Shown here: positions 35,166-47,270 of the stretch, one piece after another
Layout of the letters: each line of letters opens with the position of its first letter
Position numbering within the stretch: the first letter of the stretch is position 1
Origin: Auxenochlorella pyrenoidosa
Taxonomy: Eukaryota; Chlorophyta; Trebouxiophyceae; Chlorellales; Chlorellaceae
Reading direction: 5' to 3'
Assembly (NCBI GenBank): GCA_001430745.1
Contig: KQ481971.1
Coordinates: 397,372-461,371, forward strand
Length of the DNA stretch: 64,000 nucleotides
Notes under the pieces: model-generated
The model's input: the letters and a program-made list of their open reading frames with translations, nothing else
The model's database searches: none
Told to the model about the DNA's origin: nothing
Made by a program: the position numbers and the translations under genes

Positions 35166-38100
35166 TCAGCGGTGGGCCACGAGGTGCAGTGAGTCGGCAG
35201 CTCCCTTGTCGCCTGCAGCTGCTCCTTGTCTTGCGGTGCCAGCATGCGCTGCCGGCACTTCTGTGCCTGGTCCAGTGCTGTCAGCTAGTGAAGCCGGCAC
35301 CACAGCATCGACTGCGTCAGCCGGGCGAGGCACCTCGGCGATAAGCGGCTCGGTCGCAGCCGCAGGTGCCTGCGGCCCCCCTTCCGCTGAGGGCTCAGGC
35401 GCCTCTGCCACCGTCTGCTCTGCCGCCTGGGCAGGTGCCAAAGCTGAAGCACCTGCCGTGCCGCCCTGCTCCGCGTCGCCCTCTGGTTCACCGGTGTGGG
35501 TGCGCTGCAGCTCGCCCGGGGGCAGCACAGCCGGGGGGCCGCCCTCGTCCTCGCTAAGTGCCACCTCAGCAGGCACAGACGACGCTGGGCCGCCACCAGG
35601 CTCTGCTGTTGCAGCAGCCGCTGGCGAGGCAGGCGTGCTAGCTGGCAGCTGCTCGGCAGACTCCGCAGGTGCATGCGCCCTGTCCGCTGACTCAGGTGCA
35701 GGCTGCACTGCCGGGCTGGGCGATGCATCTGGGGCCTCAGCTTCTGCTGTCTCATCTGCTGCATCAGTGCGTAGTTGAGGGGCTCGGCTCAGGCTGGCTC
35801 CTAGGGCTGCAATGCTCTCCGCCAATGGCTGCTGCTCCCCCTGCGGTGGCGGCGGCGGCGGGGCGGGGCCACTGTCGCACCTGCTGCCAATCGTCTGGGC
35901 AAGCGCCTCTTGCATGCTGGCTTGGGCGCTCTTTGCCCCCACCTGCAGATAAAAGAAGCGTAAAGCTCGTCGGCTAATCGGATTTTGACTCGCAGATCAT
36001 GCATAGTTGCACTGCTGGACAGCACAAAGGCCCCGTTTGCTGCAGGCGCGACTCAAGCAGCTGTCGCTGGCATGCTGCTGTGCTGTGCAGAAATCAACTG
36101 TGCCGCCTAGAGGCCTGTTGAACACAGGGCAACGGTGATGAACACACACCTGCGCAAAGATGCTCTCCAGTGCGTCTGCCATCGGCCGCTGCTCGCTGGT
36201 CGGGCTGTGCCCTGGGGCAGGCTCAGCTGCCGGCGCTGCCGGCTGCCCTGCTGACTGCTCTGCAGTTTCCTGCAACGCAGCACCAGGCGGCACGCCCTCA
36301 GCTGCTGACGCTCCTGGCGCCTCATCTGCCTCCGCAAGCGCCTCGTCTGGCGCTGCAAGTGTTGCCTCGGTTGCGGCGCTGTCCACCGTCTCCCGGCCTT
36401 CCGCAGCAGGCGGCGCCAGCACTGCAACATCGGCCTCTGCTGCCTCCCTGCCGGCCACCCCTGGCTCCTGCCCAGCTGCCAGAGCCTCCACATCCCAGCT
36501 GGCCGAGTCTGCAGCAATGGCGGTGGCCCGCGGCTGTGCCGACAGCTCCAGCGGCACGCGGGTGCGGATCCAGCGCCGCCGCCGCACAAAGTCGCTCATC
36601 TTCTTCCTGCCGCTGTTGGGCTGGAAGGGATGCTTCACATAGCCAAAGTCCAGGCCTGCACGGGGGGAGAGATGGACGGCCCACACCCAGCAGCTGCACG
36701 GCAGTTGGTTCATGGAGCTTGCAGCTTTTGGCAGGTCTTCAGTGCAATTGCCTCTGGCTTGAATGTTCAACGCAGAGCGGCGCGCTCAGCAACTTGCGGG
36801 CCAGTGGCCCGCAAGAAAGACCCAATGACAGAGTCTTCAGGGGAGCACCTTCTGCAGGCAGCGGCTTGCCGAGACCGCCGGAGCGCAGGCGCGGAGATCC
36901 CCCCTGCGGCACCCCGCCCGCTGCGTGCGCACCGTATGACCAGCCGTCGGCGTCACACGCGTCAATGATCTCCCCGCTGCGGTCGATGTGCCACTTCTCC
37001 TCACACCACTGCCAACCCTGCAGTGTGGCGTGGCCCGGGGCAGCGCAACTCAGAAAATGAGCAATTCACAGGCCACAGCCGCTGCACCATCTGTGAGCCG
37101 CAGGAGGGCAGGCAGGCTGGAGAGCCCCCAGTGCTGGCCCAAATGGTGTCGCTACACTGCCGCACAGAAGGCAGAGCCTCGGCGGCCTGCCAGCGTGGCA
37201 GCCAGCGCACTGGCGCATCGCGGCAGGCGTCGACCCACCTCGGGCAGGGGCGGGGCGATGGCGTTGAAGTCGGCGCTGGCAAGCACGGGGAAGCCCTCGT
37301 GCTCGCGCCGGGACCAGTGGTTGACCTGCAGGCAGGGGTGTGTGAGGACGACAGGATGCCCTAGGCATACGAGGAAGGGTCGACGCTGGGGCAGGGTGGA
37401 CAGCCCCCGGCGTTCGGTCAGTCAGCGCATCCCCTGCCAGGCGGCCGCCCCCGGGGCCACGCCGCCCGGCGCTCGCCTTGTCGGTGGGCAGGAAGTGGCC
37501 GGGCCAGGTGTGGCCCCAGCCGCGGAAGGGCTGCAGCCGCTGGTTCTCAAAGATCTCCTCAATCACCGCCTGCAGCAGGCACGAGGGGCACACGGGCAGA
37601 GGGCGGGTGCGTACAGGGCGCGGGCACGACTGCTGCCGTCGACGGGATCAGGACCAGCGCATTTGGGCACAGAAGTGCATGCCCAACCTTGCGCAGGATC
37701 CGCGGCTGTAGAGCCGCGCAAAAGGGGCAGCAACCACGGCTGTGCGGGCCCGTGCTGCCAGCCAGGGTGCCGCACGGCAGCGCATGCACCGTATCAGAGC
37801 CTCAGCATGCAAATCGCAGTTCCGCCTGGCTGCACCTGGCCCGCCAGCTGGGGCGCCAGGTGGGCGGGCATGGCTGGGCGGAACTCGCGTTGCGCGGCCG
37901 TGGGGCTGCAGTCGGGCAGTTCAAAGGCAGCAGTGAGCCGAGATGGCACGTCGAGGCAGGGGCTGTGGCAGAAACTTGCGCAGAGCGATTAAACAGTGCA
38001 AAGGTCGTACGTGCTGCAAGTCCCTCACCTGAAGGTGCCGCCACGCTGGGGTGAGGCGGCTGCCGAGGCGTCGCCGCTGGGCATGGGCTGCGGCAACAAT

Positions 38101-41100
38101 GGCGAGCAGCGCGAGGGGGCATTCTCAGTGCCAAAACATCACCGCGCCGGCCTGCCCGCGAGTCAAACTTTGCGGAACCCACTTGCCAGACTGGCATCGC
38201 TTCATACCAGCCAGGGAGGCTGCAGGGCTGCTCCCTACAACATATAGCTGGCATGCCACGGGTCCCACCTCGCGTGGTGACGAGGGCTGCGCTGTGGGCG
38301 ACAGCACGCCGCGGAGCTTCTTGGCAAGGGAAGACATCGAGGCCACACCTGGGGGTTGAGGAAGCTGAAGAGATTGGCACACAGGGCCAACAGAAGCAGC
38401 CCGCGTGGCTCATGGCCTCTGCCCTGGTGCGCTGCAAGCAGGTGCACCTGAGCACGTCACACATGCAAGCAGCTCAGAAAGCCCAGCGTTAAACCTGATG
38501 GCTCACCCGAAGGCTCTCCCAGTGCCCCCCCCGACTTGACATGATGCATCCCAGACTGTGAGCTGCGAGGCTCCGGGGCAGCCTCTGCGGTGCCGAGGGC
38601 GCTGCTGGAGCTCTCTGCGCTCAGGCCAGCAGCCTGGCCTGCCATCAAGGCATCCGAATCAGACAGGCAGCGAGCCACAGGGGCAGGGGGCGAGGGGGGT
38701 GAGCCTGCCACCCCGGCTGCGCCACTTGCCGCTGCCACTGTGGCTGCTGCAGTGGTGGCAGCCACGGCACCCGCTGCCAGGGGTGCTGCCCCCGCCACTG
38801 CGCCAGAAAGGCCGGTGATGGCTGGCGGCGAGCCTGGCGCGTCGCCAGCAGCAGGCGCAGCAGCGGCAGCAGCAGGTCCCTCCTCGGGCCTGCCTGCCGG
38901 GCCGTTGGGGGGGCTGGTGGCCAGGGCTGGAGACGAAACCCCGCCGGCGCCAGTGCCTGCCAGCGCTGAGCCAGAGCTCTTGCTGCGCCGTGCGGGCGTG
39001 AAGGCATCCTGCATGGCAACAGAGACCACAGCTTCAGCACGCTAAGAGCGGGTGAGGGAGGGCTGGCTGAGCAGGGCAGGCGGCACATGAGCCAGGCGGC
39101 ACTACAGCCAATTGTGGGCACTTGCCATCTCGCATGTGGCACCACATCATGTGCCCTGCTCTCTGCTGCCCAAAACTCCCCACACGCTCACTGAGATGGA
39201 CTTGGTGAAGCCCTTCATCGAGAAGGAGGAAGCAGCGCCCTGCTGCTTGGCCGCCGCGGCCGCTGCCTCCACTGCCGCGGGGCCCGAGTCGGCGGCGCCC
39301 AGCCCTGCAGAGCTCACCGGGCTCGTCGGCTGGGCCTGCAGCGCCGGGCAGGTGGGGGTCGGCTTGTCAGCTTGGTTGGTTGGGCAAACACATTTTTATG
39401 CAGCAGGTGAGTCCCCGGATGCACGCTCCCAGTCGTTGTCCCTTACTGGAGCTTGGAGAGGCGCGTGACCTCTGCTGTCGGCCCACCTGTGCTGCGGCGA
39501 TGGCCTCGGCGTACCCCTCATACTTGACGCCCTCAGCTTCCTGCTCCTCGCTGCGCGTCGGCTTCACGCTCTGCGCCCCCGCCGCCGCGGCCCCCGCCTC
39601 TGCCCCCACTGCCGCCACTGCTGCCACGCCGGCTGCCAGCGGGCCCAGGGCCGGCGGCAGGGGGGCGGCTGCAGAGGTTGCAGCTGCGGCGGGCGCCGGG
39701 GGTGCGGCGCGGAGCAGCGAGCGCGGCGGGGCGGGCAGCGCGTCCGCCAGGCGGTTGACCAGCAGGCGGACGGTGTAGAAGATGAGGCAGGAGACCAGCA
39801 CCTCCTGCAGCGTCTCCGGCGTGTCCACCAGCTGCGCGGCAGGGGGGGCAGGGGTCTCCGTCGCACCGGAGCAGGCCAGAGCGGCGCCACAAAAATGCAC
39901 ACCCTGACCCCCCATCCACCAGCGAGCGGCGGTCTTTTTCCGCTGGGCAGGCTCCAGCGCATGCGACACAACGTGATGCGCGTCTTGCGCAGCGCCAGGC
40001 AAGCAGGCGCGCCTGGGCGGCTCACCCGGAACAGAACGTGGGTGAGCAGACCGATGGTGTCCCGAGGGGCCGCGCTGGCGTGCCGCACAAACGCCAGCAT
40101 GTCGATGACCAGGCGCAGCGCGGACAGCAGGCAGATCGCGCCCAGCAGGGCCAGCAGGACGGACGGCTGCACCACCTCGCCCAGCGCGGGCACAGCGGCC
40201 GCCAGGCGGGCGTGCAGCAGGTCCGCCCAAGGCTGCAGCCGCTGGCAGGCCGTGGCGCCCACCACTGCCTCCAGGGGGCCTGCTGCAGGAGCTGGCTCCC
40301 CCGTGGGGGCGGCGGCTGGGGCTGCCTCTGCCGCCGGCGCCGCCGCGGCAGCGGGCGCGGCCTCCCCTGCGGCAGCCGGCTCGCTGACTGCTGTGAACTG
40401 GGACAGGACCTTGCGCAGGGACTCAAAGTTCTTGCGCTGCCCGTCGCGCGCGCCTGCAGCAACCACAAGAGGCGGCTGGGCGGGCAGTCTTGGGGTCTGC
40501 ACTGGCGGACGCACTCTGCTGTGCACATACAGGCTCTGCCATGGTGAAACAAGTACACAGCTGATCACACAATGACCAAGCTGCACACGGATCGAACAGC
40601 GCTGGCAGTCACTGTCCCCTTGCCAGGGCAGCCTGCCTGCTGGTGCCAGCCAGTCAAGAGCTGGAGGCAGTCAAACACCGAAAGCAGGTGGCAAAAACCC
40701 TCCATCCACCCACCCTTGTCGATCATGGCCTTGATGAAGCCGTTGGGTTTGAGGATGAACAGTATGGTGGTGCGGATGCGGAACTCGGTGCGACCGTCGG
40801 GCAGCGCGCGCAGCGTGCTCAGCACGACCGGCCTGCAGTGGCTTGCGGCGGGCAGGGCTGAGACGGCAAGCAGGCGGACCGGGGCCACAACAACGAGTGA
40901 GGTCAGGCGCGGCGCCGCGGGCTGGCCAGCTCCTTTCATCCACCCCATGCCAGCCTCCTCTCCAGGCAGCATCCTCACCGCGTGGCATGCAGCAGCGCAC
41001 GTGGCAGCACCCACCTGAACTTCTCGCCGTGCATGGCGGTGGTGAGCACGGTGGTCATGATTGTGTAGGCGGAGCCTGGGGCGGCCTCCAGCAGGCGGTG

Positions 41101-41828
41101 CAGCTCCTCGTTGCGGTACTGCAGGGAGGCAGCGAGGGGCAAAAGGCATGAGCAGGCAGCTGGGGTGCAGGCGCCAGAGTGGGCGAACGATGGCAGAGGG
41201 CAGCAGGCCACTGCGGCTAGCATGGTGAGCTCGCCCGCATCAGCAGGCAGCCGAGCAGGGAGGACTGATGTCGAGGGGGCACACCTTGGAGCCCATCATG
41301 GTGCCCGAGTAGGAGGCCCGCCGCAGCAGGTAAGGCTTGAGGCCCGCCACGCTGGCCAGCGGCGCCGGCGTGGGGGCCACCGCCGCCGCCTGCACCGCCT
41401 CCGCGCCCTCCACCCAGCCGGTCGTGCTGTACTCCTTGTCGCCCGCCACCTCGTTGAAGGCTTTCTGCAGGCGAATGATGCGGGTGCACAGCTTGGGGTG
41501 AGACAGCAGGGCACATGCGGATACCAACCGGGAAGCGGTTCGAGTGTATTTGTCGCCGTGGCCATCACGGCCATGCACTCGGCAGCCGAGCACGCTTGCA
41601 TGGACCGCAAAGTGAGTGCGCGAGTAAATTGCAACCCGGCTGGTGGTCAGGTTGCGAGCGCTCCAACTGCGGCGCAGCACCCACCCGCAGGTCGGTCAAC
41701 CCGCCATACAGCAGCAGGAAGGCCTGGTCAACCGGCAGGTCCAGCACCACATCCAGCGCCATGCGGCCCTCCTCGCCATCCGGCCAGCGCGGCCAGCGCG
41801 CCTCCAGATCATCGCTAGCACCCGCCAT
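35166..41828 (-). CDS. VASt lipid-transfer and dysferlin-domain membrane protein
   Basis: 14 exons in reading order: 41828-41685, 41464-41285, 41118-41015, 40832-40714, 40453-40026, 39831-39487, 39335-39192, 39008-38507, 38348-38269, 37569-37477, 37325-37239, 37017-36933, 36655-36150 and 35942-35166; 1197 residues. Residues 25-182 fit a VASt domain: LPVDQAFLLLYGGL, FNEVAGDKEYSTTGW, YRNEELHRLL, TTAMHGEKFR and NGFIKAMIDKG. VASt domains (Lam/Ysp2, GRAMD1, plant VAD1) move sterols at membrane contacts. A hydrophobic segment at about 278-303 (LLALLGAICLLSALRLVIDM) and another near 333-357 suggest membrane anchoring. Residues 683-803 form a dysferlin (DysF) domain: EEIFENQRLQPFRGWG, FLPTDKVNHWS, GWQWCEEKWHID, DADGWSYG and RRRRWIRTR. 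Ala/Pro/Glu-rich linkers join and end it. No GRAM domain was found before the VASt. The intron after 37477 uses a GC donor. Confidence 0.82.
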
Positions 41829-43612
41829 GGCTGCCGCGTGGCAGCGCCAGCGACGGCAGCTCAAAAGCCACCGTGGTGCGGTTTACACACAACAATGTGA
41901 GTCGGACCGAATTACGGGTTGCGCAGCAAGGCACAGAGTCTGCGGGGCAGGCGGGAGCACCAGCTGGCGGGTGAGCGGCAGACTCACGAGGCATGTGGCG
42001 GCAGCGGCACTGGCAATGAGGTGCTGCTGGCAGTTCGCCGCTCGGAGGGAGTTCTCTGGTAGCACTGTATGCGTGTGACCAGCGAGCGACAGGCGGTGCT
42101 GCACAGAGGCGAGGCGCGACGGGCTGGCGGGCACCCTCATGCCGGGGCCACTGTTCTGCCCTCCGATCAGCGTTAAACGCTGGCCTGACGAGCAAGCATG
42201 CCCGCCTGCAGCGTCAGCAGTGCAGGAGGCAAAGTGCCCGTGGCTGAAGCGCTTGCCTCGGCGTGCCAGGGGTCCAGGGCCCGTGGAATATAGCAGGAGG
42301 CGCGATCGAGGAAGGCCGCAACGTGCATGCGACTGCCGAGATCCTCCTAGTCTGCCAGCAGTAGCAGAGCGGCGGCAGCGCAGAGCGCCTGGCCAGCTTG
42401 CATGTGCTCAGGGTTCAAGCGCACCCTGAGGCATTGTCGTGCAACTGATATGAATTGTCTTCTGTGAACTTCAGATATATTTCTAGAATAGGTTACCCCG
42501 CCCGTGCAATCTGCCAGAGATCAATGTGCCACGTTTGCATTGGCAGCTCCTGAGAGCTCAGCTTGCGGAGTTGAATGCAGCGGATGAATTGATTGCCTCA
42601 GAACAGCGTATGCCCCTAGAAAAGTGCATTACATGCGAAGCTGCGTCAGTCAGTAACAAGCACAAGCCCGTTTGAAAAAAGTAGCAGCTAGATGCGCTGC
42701 TGGCGAAGCAGGCCAATGGCGTGCGAGCCGCCTGCACTGATATATTGGAACTGCAGGGACCCAGGGACTATCACAGGGAGCCAGTCTTTTTCGCAGGTTG
42801 CGCTCGACTGACAGGTTCCGCCTGGCCGTTTCCCCCAACAGACGCCCTCCATCTCGGTGATTACACCACACCTGCAGGACGGCTCGCATGCAGCTGCAAG
42901 CACAGCAACTAGGGCACTCTCGCTTGTGGAGCTGCTCGCTCTGAATATAGAACGGCTAAATCATATCACTGTTTGGACCCACCATCACCAGAGGACCCAG
43001 TTGGTGGTTGCAGACACGAATCGTAAGCAGGCGCCACGGCTGATCGCTCATGAGAAGCGATGGCTCTGAAGTGCATGCAGGCCACCATTGCTGGCCTGCA
43101 AAGCACGGATGCCATCTTAAAAGCAGTCACTGACGACATTTGCTTGATGCAATGCGCAACAACACATTGGCCACAGATGGACGATCAGATGGCCCTTCTT
43201 GTTGACCTGCGAGCTGCCGCCAGGCAGCCCAGCGGCAAAGCAGCAGAAGACAGTTAGCTCTCCCAGCTGCTGGTATCCCCAAGCTCAACTCCACCTTTAA
43301 GAGTCCACAACATCACTGCAGGCAGCAAGCTGGCCCCCACACCTGTCCTACAACCTTGGCAAGCTGCCTGCAAGACCCATGCCGACTGCCGCTGCTGCCA
43401 GTTCTAGCCTGCATCTCCTGGGGCCGCATGCATGTCGGGCGCACCCTCCGAGGCATTGTGAGCTTTTGATACAACATTTACAGGGTAATCTTCTGCTGGC
43501 TTCTCTCCTCTTGCTCTGTCCGGAGCTTGCACCCTGGACATGGTGGCTAGCAGGCAGCGATCCTCTGCCTGTTAAGACATCTGGGTGCTCAGAGCGCAAT
43601 TGGCTTGAGCAG
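41829..43612. other. Divergent intergenic region
   Basis: 1.78 kb between the VASt-dysferlin gene (-) and the SLC35F gene (+). Patches near 42440-42500 and 42950 are more AT-rich than the surroundings. A perfect 8-bp hairpin (CTCAGGGT/ACCCTGAG) lies at 42407-42430. I see no supportable exon. It should contain both promoters. An upstream ATG at 43379 is in frame with the SLC35F start. Confidence 0.4.
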
Positions 43613-46600
43613 ATGGGTGGGCGGCACACCCTTGCCGCCGCTGCGCTCGGCCAGGTCTTGGCAGCGCTCATCGGCGGAACGGCGGTGGCATCCACCTCAC
43701 TAGCACGCCAGGTGAGCTCCGGCAAGACGCACGGGCATTGCGTGAAGCTGGCAGTGCTGCCGCTGGCAGGCGCCTGCCGCCGCCGCTCCTCGCGCCGCCA
43801 ACACCGCCTGTTGCTTGAACCGATCAGCACTCGCATTCTGCAGGGAGTGTCAGCACCCACGCTGCAGAGCGGCATCAACTACCTACTGCTGGGCGTTGTG
43901 TACACAGCTGTGCGGCTGCGCACTTTTGGATGGAAGCTCAAGTGTCGGTGAGCGTGCGCCCCCCTGCTGCCGCGGTTGCCGTGCCAGCGGCAGCTTGCAG
44001 GGACGGGCATGATGCCATGAACGAGTACAGCAGCGGCTCTAGCTGCATGAGCAGAGGTGGCGTGCAGCCATGACCAGAAGCGGCGCTGTGCGCGGCTTGT
44101 CGCCACCTCTCCCGCGCTGTGCCCGCTGCCCGCCTGCTGCGCCAGCTGGTGGGCCTACGCCCTGCTGGCGCTGCTGGATGTGGAGGCCAACTTCTGCGTG
44201 GTGCTGGCCTACCGCTACACATCGCTGACCAGGCGGGTGCTGGGCGCTCCTGGGCGGGGTCCTGCACTGCTGCACCACCTGGCGCGCTGGCCCCTGTGCT
44301 GCCGCCTGCTCCGCCATGCCATGGGGCTCGCTCGCCTGCCAGCTGCGATGCACCCTGCTGCCGTGCCTCGGTGCCGCTTTGAGCTGTACTGGGCTGCTTC
44401 AAGGTGGTGCATCCCTGCATGATGATGCTCGGCACGCCATCACCCGCCCCTTGCCTGCCAATGCGCACTGTCCTGCAGCGTCACACTGCTAGACTGCTTC
44501 ACCATCCCGATGGTTGTGGCCCTGTCGACTGCCCTGCTGGGCGCAGCCTACCGGCGCGGCCACTACGCCGGCGCGGGCCTCTGCATCGCCGGCCTGCTTG
44601 TTCTGGTCGGCACAGACGGCAGCGGCGGCGGCGAGGGAGGCGGCGGCGCCAGCAGCCCCCTGCTGGGCGACGGGCTGGTGCTGCTGGGGGCCACGCTGTA
44701 CGCGCTGTGCAACGTGCTGCAGGAGTGGCTGCTGGGTGAGCGGGGGGGTGGCGGTCAGGCGGCGGGCTGGCGCGCCGCCGTGCCAGGGCTGCTGCCACTT
44801 CTGGTGCTTGGGGGACCACTGCTGAACCGTTGCGCCGTCGCAGTCCTGATCCTCCCGAATTCAGCAGGGCTAGGTGTAGAAGCCTGCCATGCACTGCGCC
44901 TGTGCATGATTCTGTCACCCACAGCTGACGACCATCGCCTGCCAGCCCGGCATGCCGCCTCGCCCTGCTGACCTCAGCCCCGCCTCGTCCACGTGCCCTG
45001 TGTGCAGCCGACGTGCCTGTCGCCGAGCTGCTGGGCACAACAGGCCTCTTTGGCTGCCTGTGGAGCGCGGTGCAGGGCCTGCCGCTTGAGCTGCACACGC
45101 TGCGGGCTGCCCACTGGGGCCCCGCCACGCTGGCGCCCTTCCTGGGCTTTGCGGCCTGCATGTTCTGCTTCTACAGGCGAGCCGGCTTCATGGGGCGCGC
45201 TGACGGAAAGGGACGCGGCATTGATTCAATTGTTCATGCAACCAGTCAATCACGCGTCAGCATGGACAATGAGCGCCGTGACTGGGAGGGGGCCCCTGGC
45301 AGCTCCCCCGCTGTCCCGGGTGCCTGCACACACTGCAGCACCTGCAGCGCGGGCTGCTGCCCTCTTGAGGCCCCCCGCACTAATGCACACGCATCTGCCA
45401 CCTGCCTGCACACCCCCCGGCCCTGCAGCCTGGTTCCGCTGGAGCTGACCTGGGGCGGCGCCGCGCTGCTCAACATCTCGCTGCTCGCCTCCGACCTCTG
45501 GGCCGCGCTCGCGCGCTACTTCTTCTTCGGTGAGACCAAAGTTGGTTTCTTGGTGGGTGCCGGCGCGGCGGCGTGGGCGCTGTTCTCCTGCTTTGCTGCC
45601 ACGGCGCGCAGGCAGGTGCCCCGGCACTGCCGCTGGCTGAGGCCACTGGACCCCTGCTCGCGCCTCGCGGCCTCGTGCCCAGCACCGCCCCGCCAACCTC
45701 CCTGTGCCGCAGGCGGCTTCCAGGGCCACTCGCTGCTCTTCTTTGCCATCTCGCTCCTGGTGGTGGCCGCCGGCATAGGCCTGTTCACCTGGGCGGGCGA
45801 TGTCGACACGCAGCTGGGCGCCAGCAGCAGCCTGGCCAGCCGAGGAGGCGGCGGCGCCGAGGGGCTGCCTGTGGTGTACCAGCGGGTGTCGACAGTTGGA
45901 GACGCCGGGCACGCCCGGGGGCCCCGCCGGCCCCTGGCCAGCNNNNNNNNNNNNNNNNNNNNNNNNNNNNNNNNNNNNNNNNNNNNNNNNNNNNNNNNNN
46001 NNNNNNNNNNNNNNNNNNNNNNNNNNNNNNNNNNNNNNNNNNNNNNNNNNNNNNNNNNNNNNNNNNNNNNNNNNNNNNNNNNNNNNNNNNNNNNNNNNNN
46101 NNNNNNNNNNNNNNNNNNNNNNNNNNNNNNNNNNNNNNNNNNNNNNNNNNNNNNNNNNNNNNNNNNNNNNNNNNNNNNNNNNNNNNNNNNNNNNNNNNNN
46201 NNNNNNNNNNNNNNNNNNNNNNNNNNNNNNNNNNNNNNNNNNNNNNNNNNNNNNNNNNNNNNNNNNNNNNNNNNNNNNNNNNNNNNNNNNNNNNNNNNNN
46301 NNNNNNNNNNNNNNNNNNNNNNNNNNNNNNNNNNNNNNNNNNNNNNNNNNNNNNNNNNNNNNNNNNNNNNNNNNNNNNNNNNNNNNNNNNNNNNNNNNNN
46401 NNNNNNNNNNNNNNNNNNNNNNNNNNNNNNNNNNNNNNNNCGGCGGGCGCGGCGGGCCAGCCGCTGTCCAATCCGTTTGACCTCGCGGCGGCAGGGGTGC
46501 GCACGCCCAGCCCTGCCGCTGGCCTACCGCTGCCACCAGCAGCAGAGGAAGATGGCGCAGCAGCAGCAGCAGCGGCGGCGGCAGTGGGGGCAGCTGTGCC

Positions 46601-46718
46601 CGGGGCTGCGGCAGGGACAGCTGTCCAGCTGTCGACATCGCCGCGTTTCGTTGAGCCTGGTGCCAGCAGTGCTGCGGCACAGGCTGAACGAGCTTCTCTT
46701 GATCGTGCGCAAGGGTAA
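43613..46718 (+). CDS. SLC35F1/F2-type solute transporter (interrupted by gap)
   Basis: Exons 43613-43711, 43844-43947, 44146-44232, 44479-44735, 45008-45176, 45429-45529 and 45713 onward into the gap. The frame after the gap probably ends at 46718 (DLAAAGVRTPSPAAGL to DRAQG). SLC35F proteins are multipass carriers of the drug/metabolite transporter superfamily. Signatures: LGQVLAALIGGTAVAS, TLQSGINYLLLGVVY, WWAYALLALLDVEANF, YRYTSLTSVTLLDCFTIP, LLGDGLVLLGATLYAL and GFAACMFCFY. About ten hydrophobic helices are visible. The substrate is unknown; the plant and human relatives are poorly defined. Introns after 44232 and 45176 use GC donors (GCGGGT, GCGAGC). The start could instead be the in-frame ATG at 43379. 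The Ala-rich cytosolic tail cannot be completed because of the Ns. Confidence 0.85.
45943..46440. other. Assembly gap (498 Ns)
   Basis: A run of 498 N within or just after the last membrane-helix exon of the SLC35F gene. The frame before it (VVYQRVSTVGDAG) and the likely frame after it (GQPLSNPFDLAAAGV) differ. The missing stretch therefore holds an intron or has a true length different from 498. Confidence 0.95.
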
Positions 46719-47270
46719 CCATGGCAGCTATTTTGCAGCCTGCTGCCCTCCTGCCCTCCTGCAAGCCCTCCATAATCCGCTAGCAGCAACTGATCAGCAG
46801 AAGTTGCTTGTTGGTTGGTTAAAAGGGCCGGATGCAGCGGTAGATGCAGGACAGCATGCCGGAGGGGCAGCTTTGGGGAAGGGCATGCAAGGTGCAACTG
46901 ACAGACCAGGCCTGCCAGTCGAGCGCTTCGTGGCTCCTAAAGTGTTAAAACAAATGGCGTTGGCGCTTGTCTGTCACAACAGGATGCATCACGCTGGTGA
47001 GGACAGCACGGAGCAGGCATCGGAAGGGCAGCCTGTCCCACCAGGGCGGCAGCTGCAGCAGTCAAAAGGCAAGGACGCCAGACCAGCGGGGCATTGAAGC
47101 CAGCAGAGAGCAGCAAAGAGGAGTATGCAGGGGTAGAAGGAGCAGCACAGGCTCTGGCACACAACACTGTAGGGCGGTGGGGGCAGATCAAACTGGCTGG
47201 GGCTACAGGAGGGCCTGGTTGTGAGGTTTCGGCTCCGTGTTCTGCACACCCCAGGGGCAGGTAGGGCCAT
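46719..47270. other. Convergent intergenic region
   Basis: About 550 bp between the 3' ends of the SLC35F (+) and AAAP (-) genes. I see no TGTAA on either strand and no supportable coding exon. Confidence 0.4.

Noticed and set aside
42407..42430. Perfect hairpin with GGTTCAAGC, possible tRNA T-arm
   Set aside because: The stem is 8 bp instead of 5, and I could not fit an anticodon arm, D arm or acceptor stem around it. Probably a chance inverted repeat.
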